A DNA stretch of 64,000 nt from Crenobacter caeni (GCF_010435965.1 NZ_JAAGAA010000006.1:62001-126000); one strand, 5' to 3'; positions 49,217 to 58,412 are shown, numbered from the stretch's first letter. A program made the numbers and translations. Notes: generated by a model not told the origin, from the letters alone.

Positions 49217-50536
49217 ATGTACGACACCCTGCCCGAGCCCCTGCCCTTCAAGCAGCGCCGCGCGCTGATGCCGATGTGGGGACAGGCCCCGCTGCCGGAA
49301 GTGCGCTGGCCGGCAACCTGGCAATCCCTGCAAGAGCAGCCGCTGCCTCATGGCAGCCTCGCCTACGTGCATATCCCGTTCTGCGCGAACCACTGCGTGT
49401 TCTGCGGCTTCTACCGCAACGGCTGGAAAGCCGAGACCGCGTCGCGCTACGTAGACCGGCTGATTGCAGAGATCGAGCACGACGCAGCCACCCGCCAAAA
49501 AAGCGGCTCGGTCAGCGCGCTCTACCTGGGCGGCGGCACGCCGACCCTGCTCTCTGCCCGCGACCTTGGCCGCTTGCTTCAGGCACTCAGGGCCAACCTG
49601 CCCTTGAGCGACGACTGCGAGATCACCGTCGAGGGACGCATCTCGCACTTCGGCGAAGATAAGGTCGACGCCTGCATCAAAGCCGGCGCCAACCGCTTCT
49701 CGATCGGCGTACAGACCTTCGCCACGCATATCCGCCGTCGGCTCGGCCGCAAGCACCCGGGCGACGAAGCCGCCCGTTACCTGGAATGGCTGGCTGCACA
49801 CAGCGGCCAGGTCGTCGTCGCCGACCTGATGTTCGGCCTGCCCGGCCAGGACGACAGCGTCTGGCGACAGGACCTCGCCACCGCCCTGTCGCTGGGGCTC
49901 TCCGGCGTCGACGTGTACGCGTTCAACCTGATGCCGCAACTGCCCATCGTGCGCATGATCGAAAAGGGCGCGCTGCCGAGCGCCGGCTCGCTCGCCGAGC
50001 AACTTGCGCAGTACCGCACCGCCTGCCGCGCGTTTGACGAGGCGGGCTGGGCACAACTGTCGAACAGCCATTTCGGCGCGCCGTGCGCGCGCGAACGCAA
50101 CCGCTACAACCTGGCCATCAAGGCCGGCGCCGACTGCCTCGCTTTCGGTTCCGGCGCAGGCGGCAAGCGCGGTGCCTTCAGCTACGCGGTCGAACCCGAC
50201 CTCGAACGCTACCTGGCCTGCCCCGTCAGCCAAAAACCGATCGCCCGCCTGGGCCGCGGCGACGCCGCAGGCCAGCTGGCCGCCCTGCAAGGCGCGGTCG
50301 AAACCGGCCGCATCGCGCTCGCGTCGCTGCCCGAACCCGCGCAGACCCGGCCACTCATCGAACGCTGGGCGGCGCTTGGCCTGCTCACCCTCGGCCATGA
50401 CCACGCCGAGCTGACCGTCGACGGCCGCTTCTGGGGGCCGACGATGATCCGCGAGATGGCCGAACGCATCGCCCCGGCCGGCGCGGGCCACGCCCACCCG
50501 CTCACCCTTCACCATCCGCTCAAGGAGACCGCATGA
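49217..50536 (+). CDS. hutW: radical SAM heme-degrading enzyme HutW/ChuW
   Basis: A 439-residue radical SAM protein like ChuW/HutW, which opens heme without oxygen to give anaerobilin. HIPFCANHCVFCGFY holds the cluster cysteines Cys56, Cys60, Cys63. LYLGGGTPTLL and RFSIGVQTF are HemN-like core segments. GGAG precedes the ATG at 49217. It is divergent from hemP and begins a hutW-hutX-chuY-like set linked by ATGA overlaps. The call relies on context and family similarity to HemN-like enzymes. Confidence 0.88.
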   Translation: MYDTLPEPLPFKQRRALMPMWGQAPLPEVRWPATWQSLQEQPLPHGSLAYVHIPFCANHCVFCGFYRNGWKAETASRYVDRLIAEIEHDAATRQKSGSVSALYLGGGTPTLLSARDLGRLLQALRANLPLSDDCEITVEGRISHFGEDKVDACIKAGANRFSIGVQTFATHIRRRLGRKHPGDEAARYLEWLAAHSGQVVVADLMFGLPGQDDSVWRQDLATALSLGLSGVDVYAFNLMPQLPIVRMIEKGALPSAGSLAEQLAQYRTACRAFDEAGWAQLSNSHFGAPCARERNRYNLAIKAGADCLAFGSGAGGKRGAFSYAVEPDLERYLACPVSQKPIARLGRGDAAGQLAALQGAVETGRIALASLPEPAQTRPLIERWAALGLLTLGHDHAELTVDGRFWGPTMIREMAERIAPAGAGHAHPLTLHHPLKETA

Positions 50537-51033
50537 ACACCCCGCAAATCGCACAGATGAAGGATCGCCTCGCCAGGAACCCCGGCGTGGTGCTGGAGAA
50601 ACTCGCCGACGGCAGCGGCCTCACCATGGCCCAACTGATCGAGTGCCTGCCAGAGGCGATGTGGCGCAAGGTGGACGGCCGCCATTGCGTGGCGGTCCTC
50701 GAAGCGCTGCCTGCGCTGGGGGACGTCACCGTGATCGTGCACACCGCCGACGGCATCTTCGAGATCGGCGGTGCCTTCCCCGCGGGGGAGACCGGGCACG
50801 GCTTTTACAACCTGCACGGCAAACAGGGCCTGCACGGCCACCTGCGCGCCGAACGCTGCCAGGCGATCTACCTGGTCGAGCGGCCGTTCATGGGCCGCGA
50901 CAGCGCAAGCCTTCTATTCGCCAACGGCGACGGCGGGGTGATGTTCAAGGTGTTCGCCGGCCGCGAAGCCGACGGTTCTTTGAAACAGCCGCAGCTCGCC
51001 GCGCTGCGCGCGCTGATGGAGGCGCACGCATGA
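50533..51033 (+). CDS. hutX: cytosolic heme carrier HutX/ChuX
   Basis: A 166-residue HutX/ChuX family protein, a dimeric heme-binding carrier that feeds heme to degradation enzymes. WRKVDGRHCVAVLEAL, GDVTVIVHTADGIFEIGG and HGFYNLHGKQGLHGHLRA are family features, the last holding conserved histidines. Start at 50533 overlaps the hutW stop (ATGA); its own stop overlaps the next start the same way. Cytoplasmic. Confidence 0.9.
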   Translation: MNTPQIAQMKDRLARNPGVVLEKLADGSGLTMAQLIECLPEAMWRKVDGRHCVAVLEALPALGDVTVIVHTADGIFEIGGAFPAGETGHGFYNLHGKQGLHGHLRAERCQAIYLVERPFMGRDSASLLFANGDGGVMFKVFAGREADGSLKQPQLAALRALMEAHA

Positions 51034-51665
51034 GCGACCTGCTGGTGTTCGGTGCCAGCGGCAACAGCGGCCTGCTGCTCGCCCTGGCCGCCCGCCAAGC
51101 TGGGCTGGACGTCGCGGCACTGGCCAGGCCCGGGCGCGGCGATGCGCTTGAGGCGGCCGGCGTGGCGGTTGTCACTGGAGATGCGTTCAAGCCGGAGGAC
51201 TGCGCACGCGCGCTCGAGGTGGCCAGGCCGCGCCAGGTGGTCAGCCTGCTCGGCGGCAAGTCGGCGGACGGGCGGCGGGTGGACGAAACCGGCAACGTCA
51301 ACGTGATCGCCGCCTGCGAGGCTGCCCGCGTTGAGCACGCGCTTCTGGTGACCAGTTTCGGTTGCGGCGAGCTCTACCCGCTGCTCTCGGTGCAGGCACA
51401 GGCCATGCTGGGCGAGGCAATCTGCGCGAAGACGCGGGCCGAGGCGCGCTGGCGGGCCGGTCCGCTGACCACCACCTTGCTGCGCCCCGGCGGCCTGAGC
51501 AACTCGGCGGGCTGCGGGCGCTGGCAGTTGCACGACGGCGCAAACGGCAGCGGCGCACCACTGCCGCGCGCCGACCTTGCGCTGGCCATCCTCGCCCTGC
51601 TGACCGACCCGGCCCAGCACGGGCGCACGTTGTGCGTCAGCGGGGCGCAGACAGACGCTGGCTGA
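51030..51665 (+). CDS. NAD(P)-binding reductase, ChuY-like
   Basis: A 211-residue short-chain-like Rossmann protein. LLVFGASGNSGLLLALAARQ is the NAD(P)-binding motif, with TSFGCGELYPLL and RPGGLSNS in positions typical of NmrA/ChuY proteins. ChuY reduces anaerobilin in the anaerobic heme pathway, and the ATGA overlap with hutX supports this role. Its 3' end overlaps the convergent idi gene by 29 bp. ChuY function is inferred mainly from context. Confidence 0.75.
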   Translation: MSDLLVFGASGNSGLLLALAARQAGLDVAALARPGRGDALEAAGVAVVTGDAFKPEDCARALEVARPRQVVSLLGGKSADGRRVDETGNVNVIAACEAARVEHALLVTSFGCGELYPLLSVQAQAMLGEAICAKTRAEARWRAGPLTTTLLRPGGLSNSAGCGRWQLHDGANGSGAPLPRADLALAILALLTDPAQHGRTLCVSGAQTDAG

Positions 51666-52155
51666 GCGCCGCGTGGATCAGGGCAAACCACGGCGTGAAA
51701 TGCGCGGGGTGCGCGAAGAGCGCCTCGCTAAGTTCATCCGGCGCCACCCAGCGCCAGGCGTCGACTTCGTCGGGGTTGGGATGGGGGTCGCCGTCGAAGC
51801 GGCCGACAAACACATGGTCGAACTCGTGCTCGACCAGATCCCCCGGCGGGATCACCGCCCGGTAGACAAAGCTGTATTCGAAGCCGAGCGGACAATCGAA
51901 GCCCATCTCGAAGCCAAGGCGCGCGTGCGCGGCCGAAAGGGTGTCCTCCCCCGCGAGCGGATGGCTGCAGCAGGTGTTCGACCACAGGCCGCCGCCGTGG
52001 TACTTGGCGGCGGCGCGCCGCTGCAACAGCCAGCGCCCCGCGCGATCGAACACCTGCACCGAGAACGCGCGGTGCAACAGCCCGGCCTCGTGCACCGCCA
52101 GCTTCTCGCCCGTTCCTAGCGGCCGGTCGTCCCCGTCGACCAGGATCAGTGCCAT
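51637..52155 (-). CDS. idi: isopentenyl-diphosphate delta-isomerase, type 1
   Basis: A 172-residue type 1 IDI, a Nudix-fold enzyme that interconverts IPP and DMAPP. The catalytic cysteine region KYHGGGLWSNTCCSHP (Cys62/63) and the glutamate in EHEFDHVF (Glu111) are in the expected places (E. coli Cys67, Glu116). GGAGGA precedes the ATG at 52155. Bacteria using the MEP pathway can live without it. It overlaps the chuY-like gene tail to tail. Confidence 0.93.
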   Translation of the reverse strand: MALILVDGDDRPLGTGEKLAVHEAGLLHRAFSVQVFDRAGRWLLQRRAAAKYHGGGLWSNTCCSHPLAGEDTLSAAHARLGFEMGFDCPLGFEYSFVYRAVIPPGDLVEHEFDHVFVGRFDGDPHPNPDEVDAWRWVAPDELSEALFAHPAHFTPWFALIHAALSQRLSAPR

Positions 52156-52470
52156 GGCTCCTCCAGCATGAATGTCATTAACAAGCCTTGGCAGGCCCCA
52201 TATTTGTCTTACCATCAAGCCCGCCCTGCTTCATGGAAAAACACTGGGCGGTAGGGCCGTAGCGCCTGTACCCGTTCGAAGCCAGCGCCGCTCAGGTGCA
52301 GTTCGTGAGCACCTGCCGGCCGGGCCGGGCGTGCGCACGCTGGAGACGATTGCCAACGGCTCCGTCGCGCCCGTCGGCAGACTCGCTACCGTGGTCGGCG
52401 CCGGTAACCCCCCTGCGCAAATGAAAAAAGCCCGCCGGACAGGCGGGCTTTTTGCTGGCAAGACGGCGCC
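52156..52470. other. 315-bp intergenic region between idi and argG
   Basis: No gene seen. It holds the argG terminator (52424-52453) and a small hairpin AGGTGC/GCACCT near 52294-52314. The idi promoter must lie here; no good consensus was found. Confidence 0.5.
52424..52453. terminator. argG terminator
   Basis: GCCCGCC (52430-52436) pairs with GGCGGGC (52442-52448), flanked by A6 and T5, so it can work in both directions. It lies just after the argG stop on the minus strand. Confidence 0.85.
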
Positions 52471-53697
52471 TTAGCCGCGCTTGAGCCTGGCGTTGGCGGC
52501 GATGCGCATCCGCAGCGCGTTCAGGCGGATGAAGCCTGCGGCGTCGGCGTGGTTGTACGCGCCGCCGTCCTCGTCGAAGGTCGCGATGTTCGGGTCGAAC
52601 AGCGAGTCGGTCTTCGATTCGCGGCCGACGACGATCACGTTGCCCTTGTACAGCTTGACGCGCACCCAGCCGTTCACCGTCTGCTGGCTCTCGTCGATCA
52701 TGGTCTGCAGCATGTGGCGCTCCGGGCTCCACCAGTAGCCGGTGTAGATCAGCTTGGCGTACTTGGGCATCAACTCGTCCTTCAGGTGCGCGACTTCGCG
52801 GTCGAGCGTGATCGACTCGATCGCGCGGTGCGCCTTGAGCATGATGGTGCCGCCCGGGGTCTCGTAGCAGCCGCGCGACTTCATGCCGACGTAGCGGTTC
52901 TCGACGATGTCCAGACGCCCGATGCCGTGCTTGCCGCCCAGCTGGTTGAGCTTGGTCAGTACCTGAGCCGGGCTCATCGCGACGCCGTTGATGGCGACGA
53001 TGTCGCCCTTGCTGTACTCGAGTTCGACATACTCGGCCGCATCCGGCGCGCTCTCCGGCGAGTTGCTCCACAGCCACATGTCTTCTTCGGGCTCGGCCGC
53101 CGGGTTCTCCAGCGCCAGGCCCTCGTAGGAGATGTGCAGCAGGTTGGCGTCCATCGAGTACGGGCTCGCGCCGCTCTTGCGCTTGCTGATGTCGATGCCG
53201 TGGGTCTCGGCGTAGGCGAGCAGCTTCTCGCGGCTCAAGAGATCCCACTCGCGCCACGGCGCGATCACGTGGATGTTCGGCTGCAGCGCGTAGTAGCCGA
53301 GCTCGAAACGCACCTGGTCGTTGCCCTTGCCGGTCGCGCCGTGGCTGACCGCGTCGGCGCCGACCTGGCGGGCGATCTCGATCTGCCGCTTGGCGATCAG
53401 CGGGCGCGCGATCGACGTGCCCAGCAGGTACTCGCCTTCATAAATGGTGTTGGCGCGGAACATCGGGAACACGAAGTCGCGCACGAATTCTTCGCGCAAG
53501 TCGTCGATGAAGATGTTCTCGGGCTTGATGCCCAGCGCGATCGCCTTCTGGCGCGCGGGTTCGACTTCCTCGCCCTGGCCGATGTCGGCGGTGAAGGTCA
53601 CCACTTCGCACTGGTAAGTGTCCTGCAGCCACTTGAGGATGACGGAGGTATCGAGGCCGCCCGAGTAGGCGAGGACGACTTTCTTGATGTCAGACAT
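52471..53697 (-). CDS. argG: argininosuccinate synthase
   Basis: A 408-residue ArgG, which joins citrulline and aspartate using ATP. The PP-loop AYSGGLDTS is at residues 10-18. [31 protein letters not shown] and [17 protein letters not shown] are family signatures. The start at 53697 follows GGAAGAAAG. The 420 bp upstream is unusually structured (leader ORF, stem-loops, inverted repeat), which suggests regulated expression. Monocistronic, with a terminator. Confidence 0.97.
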   Translation of the reverse strand: MSDIKKVVLAYSGGLDTSVILKWLQDTYQCEVVTFTADIGQGEEVEPARQKAIALGIKPENIFIDDLREEFVRDFVFPMFRANTIYEGEYLLGTSIARPLIAKRQIEIARQVGADAVSHGATGKGNDQVRFELGYYALQPNIHVIAPWREWDLLSREKLLAYAETHGIDISKRKSGASPYSMDANLLHISYEGLALENPAAEPEEDMWLWSNSPESAPDAAEYVELEYSKGDIVAINGVAMSPAQVLTKLNQLGGKHGIGRLDIVENRYVGMKSRGCYETPGGTIMLKAHRAIESITLDREVAHLKDELMPKYAKLIYTGYWWSPERHMLQTMIDESQQTVNGWVRVKLYKGNVIVVGRESKTDSLFDPNIATFDEDGGAYNHADAAGFIRLNALRMRIAANARLKRG

Positions 53698-53720
53698 AGT
53701 GCTTCTTTCTTCCGGTTTTT

Positions 53721-53793
53721 CCTGTTGCCGCCGGCCGTGGTACGGCTAGGTGGCGGCAGACTCATGCTTGTTCGGTTCGCCCGGCGCAACAGG
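53721..53793 (-). promoter_or_regulatory. alternative stem-loops in the argG leader
   Basis: On the minus strand CCGGC-N7-GCCGG (around 53780-53797) and TGCCGCC...GGCGGCA (around 53726-53759, with an inner GCCGT/ACGGC) are two hairpins. CCTGTTGC from the first (53793-53786) can instead pair perfectly with GCAACAGG (53728-53721), excluding both. The last element lies 24 nt before argG. Confidence 0.4.
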
Positions 53794-53811
53794 CCGGACG
53801 GCGGGCAAACT

Positions 53812-53958
53812 TCAGTCGAGCGCCGCGGGCAGACCCGGCAGCGGACGACAACATTCGCCCGCGGTGCTTCGTCGCACCTGACGCCGTGCGCGTACGCACG
53901 GCGTCGCCGCCGCCGGGGCCGGGGTGCCGATAAGCTGGGTTTGCCAGACAGGTTTCAT
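53812..53958 (-). CDS. candidate argG leader peptide, arginine-rich
   Basis: A 48-codon frame starts at an ATG at 53958 (GGAAA 5 nt upstream) and stops 114 nt before argG. Residues 22-30 read VRARRQVRR, five Arg in eight codons, and the same stretch forms an 11-bp perfect hairpin (53880-53890 with 53895-53905). Together with the downstream alternative hairpins this resembles a leader-peptide attenuator. Arginine codons are common by chance in such GC-rich DNA, so translation is unproved. Confidence 0.3.
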   Translation of the reverse strand: MKPVWQTQLIGTPAPAAATPCVRARRQVRRSTAGECCRPLPGLPAALD

Positions 53959-54060
53959 CAGGTTTCCAGAAAAACACCGCGTCAGCGCGCTACGCGTCCC
54001 GACGGTGAGCATCTATTTGAACGGGTGTCGCCAGCAAAACCAATGTCATGTTTTACATTT

Positions 54061-54103
54061 TTGCGACGCCAATATATGTATACTAAATCCACCGGCGTCG
54101 CAA
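54061..54103. promoter_or_regulatory. 10-bp inverted repeat around an AT-rich core
   Basis: TTGCGACGCC (54061-54070) and GGCGTCGCAA (54094-54103) are perfectly complementary. They enclose 23 AT-rich bases containing TATGTATACTAAAT. Each arm begins with a TTGCGA that could be a -35. No T-run follows on either strand, so an operator/promoter is more likely than a terminator. Confidence 0.5.
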
Positions 54104-54118
54104 GCCTTTATGACGTAT

Positions 54119-56065
54119 TTATCTTGGCCTAACCCGTTCGAGCTCGGCCCCGCTCAGCACGCGAACTGCCTCCTCGCCTTGTGCGCTGGCCATTCCGTGG
54201 ATCTCGATCCCCTTCTGTCGCTTGATCAGCCGCGCGAGGTACACCAGCACCGCCTCGTCTATCAGTTGGCCGGGCACCAGCACAGGAATGCCCGGCGGAT
54301 AGGGAACGATCTGGTCGCACGACACCCGCCCGATCAGCGCCTGGTTCGGCCGCCCGTCGTCGTCGAGCAGCGTGAGGCGCTCGCCCGCCTCGTAGAACGC
54401 GTCGCGCGGCAGGCAGGCAAGCGCCGTGAACGCGGGCATCTCGGGCAGCCGGGCCACTTCAAGCGGCGGCCGCGCCTCGCGCGCGAGGCGGCCGAACGCA
54501 TCGCACAGCCGCGTGACCTTGCTCTTGGTCGTGCCTATGGTCAACAGCAGGGTCAGCGTGTTGAAGGTGGTCTTCTCGACCTGGATGTTGAAGCGCTCGA
54601 ATAGCGCGCGCTGCAATTCGTCGGCGCGCCAGCCGCAGCGCGAGATGTCGACCGTCAGCTTGGTCGGGTCGAGCCGTACACCGTCGCCGCGGATCTCGTC
54701 GGGCAGCAATTCGTCCATCTCGAGCACGCGAAAGACGCCGGTGCCGTCGATCTTGCGCTTGAGTTCGGCGGCAAGCTTCAGCGCCCGCGACAGCAGCCGG
54801 TAGCCCTCCATCACCGCTTGGCGGCGGGCGACGTCGAGGCTGGCGATCAGGCCGTACTGCGGGCTGGTCGACGCGTGCATGTTGAAGCACTCCCGGAACA
54901 GGTGCGCATCGAAGTCGGGGTCCTGGACATGGATCATGCTCGCCTGCGAGAACGCCGAGAGCACCTTGTGCGTGCTCTGCGTCGCGTAGTCGGCACCGGC
55001 TTCCATCGCGGTCGGGCGCAGTTGCGGGTGAAAACGCGCGTGGCCGAACCATGCCTCGTCGATCACGACCTTGATGCCGGCCACGTGCGCGGCCTCGATC
55101 AGCGGTGCCAGATCGTAGCGCAGCCCGTCGTAGGTGCACGAAGTGAGGATCAGCGCCTTCGCCTCGGGGTGCGCCTCGATCGCCGCCAGGATGCGCGCCT
55201 TGGGCACCGGGCCGAAAATGCCGTAGCGGCGGTTCAGCGAGGCGTCCAGATAGACCGGCCGTGCGCCGGAGAGGATCACCGCGTGATGCACCGACTTGTG
55301 GCAGTTGCGGTCGAGCAGCAGCACGTCGCCCGGCGAGAGCAGCGATTGCAGGATCACCTTGTTGGCGGTGGACGAGCCGTTGGTCGCGAAGAAGGTCTCG
55401 CGCGCGCCGAACGCCTTGGCCGCGCGCGCCTGCGCGTCCAGGATCACGCCGGTCGGGTGCAGCAGCGAATCGAGTTCCGGCACCGATACCGACAGGTCGG
55501 CGCGCAGCATGTTCTCGCCGACAAAGTCGTGGAAGTCCTCGACCCACGGGCTGCCCAACAACGACTCGCCGCCGGAGTGGCCGGGCGTGTGCCATGCGTC
55601 CTTCGCCATCGCCACGTACTCGCGCAGCGCGTCGTAAAACGGCGTCGCCGAACGCTCGGCCATCTCGGCGCTCAAGATACGGAACCAGCCGGCAAAATCG
55701 GCCTCGTCCCGATAGAAGCAGCCGGAGAGCTCGACCGGCGACATCAGCTCGGCCTCGCCCTCCTCCTCGTCGCCGGCGAGCACCAGGTAGAACGACAACT
55801 CCGGGCGCAGTGCCCACAGCGACTCGATCAGGGCCATGGCGGGGTCGGCGCCATCGCCGGCCAAGGCGTGGTCGACCAGCACGCCCTGTACCTCGCCGTC
55901 GGTCTCGATCAGCGACAGCACCTCGGCGCGGCTGCTACACGCGGCAAAACAAAGCCCGAAGGGGTTGGCCAGCCTGGCACCGGCCTTTTGCAGCGCCTCG
56001 CACGCGGCGGCGGCCCACGCCGCGTCCTGGCTGACGATCGCGATCCGGCAATTGATGGACGACAT
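54119..56065 (-). CDS. Orn/Lys/Arg decarboxylase
   Basis: A 648-residue PLP enzyme of the large Orn/Lys/Arg decarboxylase class. The N-terminal flavodoxin-like wing covers about 1-130. DAWHTPGHSGGESLL begins the PLP domain; ATNGSSTANK and VVIDEAWFGHARFHP bind the cofactor; Lys367 in TQSTHKVLS forms the Schiff base. The C-terminal domain starts around 530. It is shorter than CadA or SpeC (about 710). It makes a polyamine such as cadaverine; substrate choice cannot be decided. The start at 56065 gives the family N-terminus. Confidence 0.88.
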   Translation of the reverse strand: MSSINCRIAIVSQDAAWAAAACEALQKAGARLANPFGLCFAACSSRAEVLSLIETDGEVQGVLVDHALAGDGADPAMALIESLWALRPELSFYLVLAGDEEEGEAELMSPVELSGCFYRDEADFAGWFRILSAEMAERSATPFYDALREYVAMAKDAWHTPGHSGGESLLGSPWVEDFHDFVGENMLRADLSVSVPELDSLLHPTGVILDAQARAAKAFGARETFFATNGSSTANKVILQSLLSPGDVLLLDRNCHKSVHHAVILSGARPVYLDASLNRRYGIFGPVPKARILAAIEAHPEAKALILTSCTYDGLRYDLAPLIEAAHVAGIKVVIDEAWFGHARFHPQLRPTAMEAGADYATQSTHKVLSAFSQASMIHVQDPDFDAHLFRECFNMHASTSPQYGLIASLDVARRQAVMEGYRLLSRALKLAAELKRKIDGTGVFRVLEMDELLPDEIRGDGVRLDPTKLTVDISRCGWRADELQRALFERFNIQVEKTTFNTLTLLLTIGTTKSKVTRLCDAFGRLAREARPPLEVARLPEMPAFTALACLPRDAFYEAGERLTLLDDDGRPNQALIGRVSCDQIVPYPPGIPVLVPGQLIDEAVLVYLARLIKRQKGIEIHGMASAQGEEAVRVLSGAELERVRPR

Positions 56066-56178
56066 GGTTTGCGCTCCCCTGCGGCACACTCGGCACCGCA
56101 TCTTATTGTCATGAACAGCTACTGTAACCGCATGCCCGCGGCGCGTCATTTTGCAGCCGCACATCGCACGTGCTGGGC

Positions 56179-56184
56179 TACAAT
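56179..56184 (+). promoter_or_regulatory. dinG -10 box, leaderless spacing
   Basis: TACAAT lies 6 bp before the dinG ATG, the same distance as the truC box, so the transcript probably starts at or next to the A of ATG. No Shine-Dalgarno site. Confidence 0.45.
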
Positions 56185-56190
56185 CGCGCC

Positions 56191-58314
56191 ATGCTTTCCG
56201 ACGCCGAAAAGGCCGCCATCCGCGACCGCTACAAGACCCTCACCGACAACCTGCCGGGCTTCCGCCCACGCGCCGCACAGCGGCAGATGCTCGCCGAGAT
56301 CGCCAACGCCTTCTCGCGCAGCCTGCCGGTGGTCGACGGCGAACTGCCCGAGCGCGAGGGCGAGAGCATCGTGGTGGTCGAAGGGCCGACCGGCGTCGGC
56401 AAGAGTCTCGCCTACCTGATCGCCGGTGGCGTGATGGCGACCATGCGCGGCAAGAAGCTGGTGGTCACCAGCGCGACCGTCGCGCTGCAGGAGCAGCTGG
56501 TCGACCGTGACCTGCCCTTCGTCGTCGAGAAGAGCGGCCTGCCGCTGACCTTCGCGCTGGCCAAGGGCCGCGGCCGCTACCTATGCCCGTACCGCCTGTT
56601 CGGGCTGACCGCCGGCCACGCGCAGGGCGAACTGCTCGCACCGGACCCGGTGCTCGCGCTGTGGGACAGGAAACCCGAGCAGGCCGAACTCGACACCCTG
56701 CGCGAATTCGCCGACGCCTTTTACGCGCGCAGCTGGAACGGCGACCGCGACAGCTGGCCGGCCATCGTCGACGACAGCCTGTGGCTGCGCGTGACCAACG
56801 ACCGCCACGGCTGCCTGAAGACTGCCTGCCCCAACCGCGCCGAATGCCCGTTCTACCTCGCGCGCGACGTACTGGAGACGGTCGACGTCGTCGTCGCCAA
56901 CCACGACCTGCTGCTTGCCGACGTGGCGATGGGCGGCGGCGTGATCCTGCCCGCGCCCGACGACAGCTTCTACTGCATCGACGAGGCGCACCACCTGGCC
57001 AAGAAGGCGGTCAACCAGTTCGCCGCCGAACACAGCCTCGCGCAGGCGATGGGGTGGCTGGAGAAGATGCCGCAGCTCGCCAGCCGCGTCGAGGCGCTGA
57101 TCGACAAGCCCGAATTGACCGCCGGCGCCGCCGACGCGGCGGCCGCCTGCGCCGAGACACTGACCGAATGGCTGTGGCTGCTCGGCGGCGAGGAAGCGCT
57201 CTCGCCCGCCGAAGGGGGGGACCCGACCTGGCTGATCGACGACGGGCGCCTGCCCGAACACCTGAAGCAGCCGACCGCCAATATGGCGGTCAGCGCGCGC
57301 TCGCTGTACAAGCACATCGCCGGCATGGCCGACGCGGTGGCCGAGGCGCGCCGCGACAAGCCCGCCGACGCGCCCCTGCTCGACAAGGCGCAGACGGATC
57401 TCGGCTTCATCGTCGGCCGCGCCGAGCAGCTCACCGCGGTGTGGGACCTGTTCGAGCGCGAGGCCGACGACAAGGCGCCGCCGATCGCCAAGTGGATCAC
57501 CCGCAAGCTCGACGGCAAGGGCGACTACCTGTTTTCGGCCTCTCCGGTCAGCGCGGCGGCCAGCCTCGAACACGGGTTGTGGCGGCGCGCCGCGGCAGCG
57601 CTGCTCACCTCGGCAACGCTGCGCTCGCTGGGCGAATTCGACCTGCTGTTGACGCAGACCGGCCTCAAGTGGCTGCCCGGCGTCAGCTGCGTCGCGCTCG
57701 ACTCGCCATTCGACTTCCCGACACAAGGCGAACTCTACCTGCCGCCCTTGAACGCCAGCCCGAAAGACCCGGGCGCGCACACCCGCGAGATCGTCGAGTG
57801 GCTGCCCAAGCTGATCGATGAGACCGAACCGGTCGGCACCCTGGTGCTGTTCTCCTCGCGCAAACAGATGCAGGAGGTCGCCGAGGCGCTGCCGGAGAGC
57901 TTCAAGCAGCACCTGCTGGTGCAGGGCGCACTACCCAAGAGCGTGCTCTTGGAGACGCACTACCGGCGCCTGGGCGAGGGGCAGCCCAGCGTGATCTTCG
58001 GCCTCGACTCCTTCTCCGAGGGACTGGACTTGCCGGGCGAAGCCTGCGTGCACGTGATCATCGCCAAGCTGCCGTTCGCGATGCCGGACGACCCGGTCGG
58101 CAAGACGCTCTCGCGCTGGATCGAAAAGCGCGGCGGCAACCCGTTTATCGAAGTGACGGTGCCCGAGGCGTCGATCAAGCTGATACAGGCGGTCGGCCGG
58201 CTGATCCGCACCGAGCGCGACTGGGGCCGGGTGACCATCCTCGACAACCGGATCACCCGCCAGCGCTACGGCAAGAAACTGCTCGCGTCGCTGCCGCCGT
58301 TCAAGCGCATCTGA
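56191..58314 (+). CDS. dinG: ATP-dependent DNA helicase DinG
   Basis: A 707-residue XPD/DinG-type superfamily 2 helicase. Walker A EGPTGVGKS includes Lys71. The iron-sulfur cluster cysteines are Cys132, Cys208, Cys213 and Cys219. The Walker B/DEAH box is CIDEAHHLAKKA. QAVGRLIRTERDWG is motif VI. It unwinds DNA 5'-3' and clears R-loops and repair intermediates. The upstream -10 suggests a leaderless message; no LexA box was found. Confidence 0.92.
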   Translation: MLSDAEKAAIRDRYKTLTDNLPGFRPRAAQRQMLAEIANAFSRSLPVVDGELPEREGESIVVVEGPTGVGKSLAYLIAGGVMATMRGKKLVVTSATVALQEQLVDRDLPFVVEKSGLPLTFALAKGRGRYLCPYRLFGLTAGHAQGELLAPDPVLALWDRKPEQAELDTLREFADAFYARSWNGDRDSWPAIVDDSLWLRVTNDRHGCLKTACPNRAECPFYLARDVLETVDVVVANHDLLLADVAMGGGVILPAPDDSFYCIDEAHHLAKKAVNQFAAEHSLAQAMGWLEKMPQLASRVEALIDKPELTAGAADAAAACAETLTEWLWLLGGEEALSPAEGGDPTWLIDDGRLPEHLKQPTANMAVSARSLYKHIAGMADAVAEARRDKPADAPLLDKAQTDLGFIVGRAEQLTAVWDLFEREADDKAPPIAKWITRKLDGKGDYLFSASPVSAAASLEHGLWRRAAAALLTSATLRSLGEFDLLLTQTGLKWLPGVSCVALDSPFDFPTQGELYLPPLNASPKDPGAHTREIVEWLPKLIDETEPVGTLVLFSSRKQMQEVAEALPESFKQHLLVQGALPKSVLLETHYRRLGEGQPSVIFGLDSFSEGLDLPGEACVHVIIAKLPFAMPDDPVGKTLSRWIEKRGGNPFIEVTVPEASIKLIQAVGRLIRTERDWGRVTILDNRITRQRYGKKLLASLPPFKRI

Positions 58315-58412
58315 AATTCGGATAGAATGACGAAAAACTAAAAGGGCACCCGCTCGCGGCGTGCCCGGCGCCACAACCGAGACACCCGACCTGCAAGGCC
58401 ATCGCCGTCACC

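Noticed and set aside
53762-53977. 71-codon minus-strand ORF in the argG leader in another frame
   Set aside because: No ribosome-binding site. The 48-codon frame has the better start and context, so only that one was kept, at low confidence.
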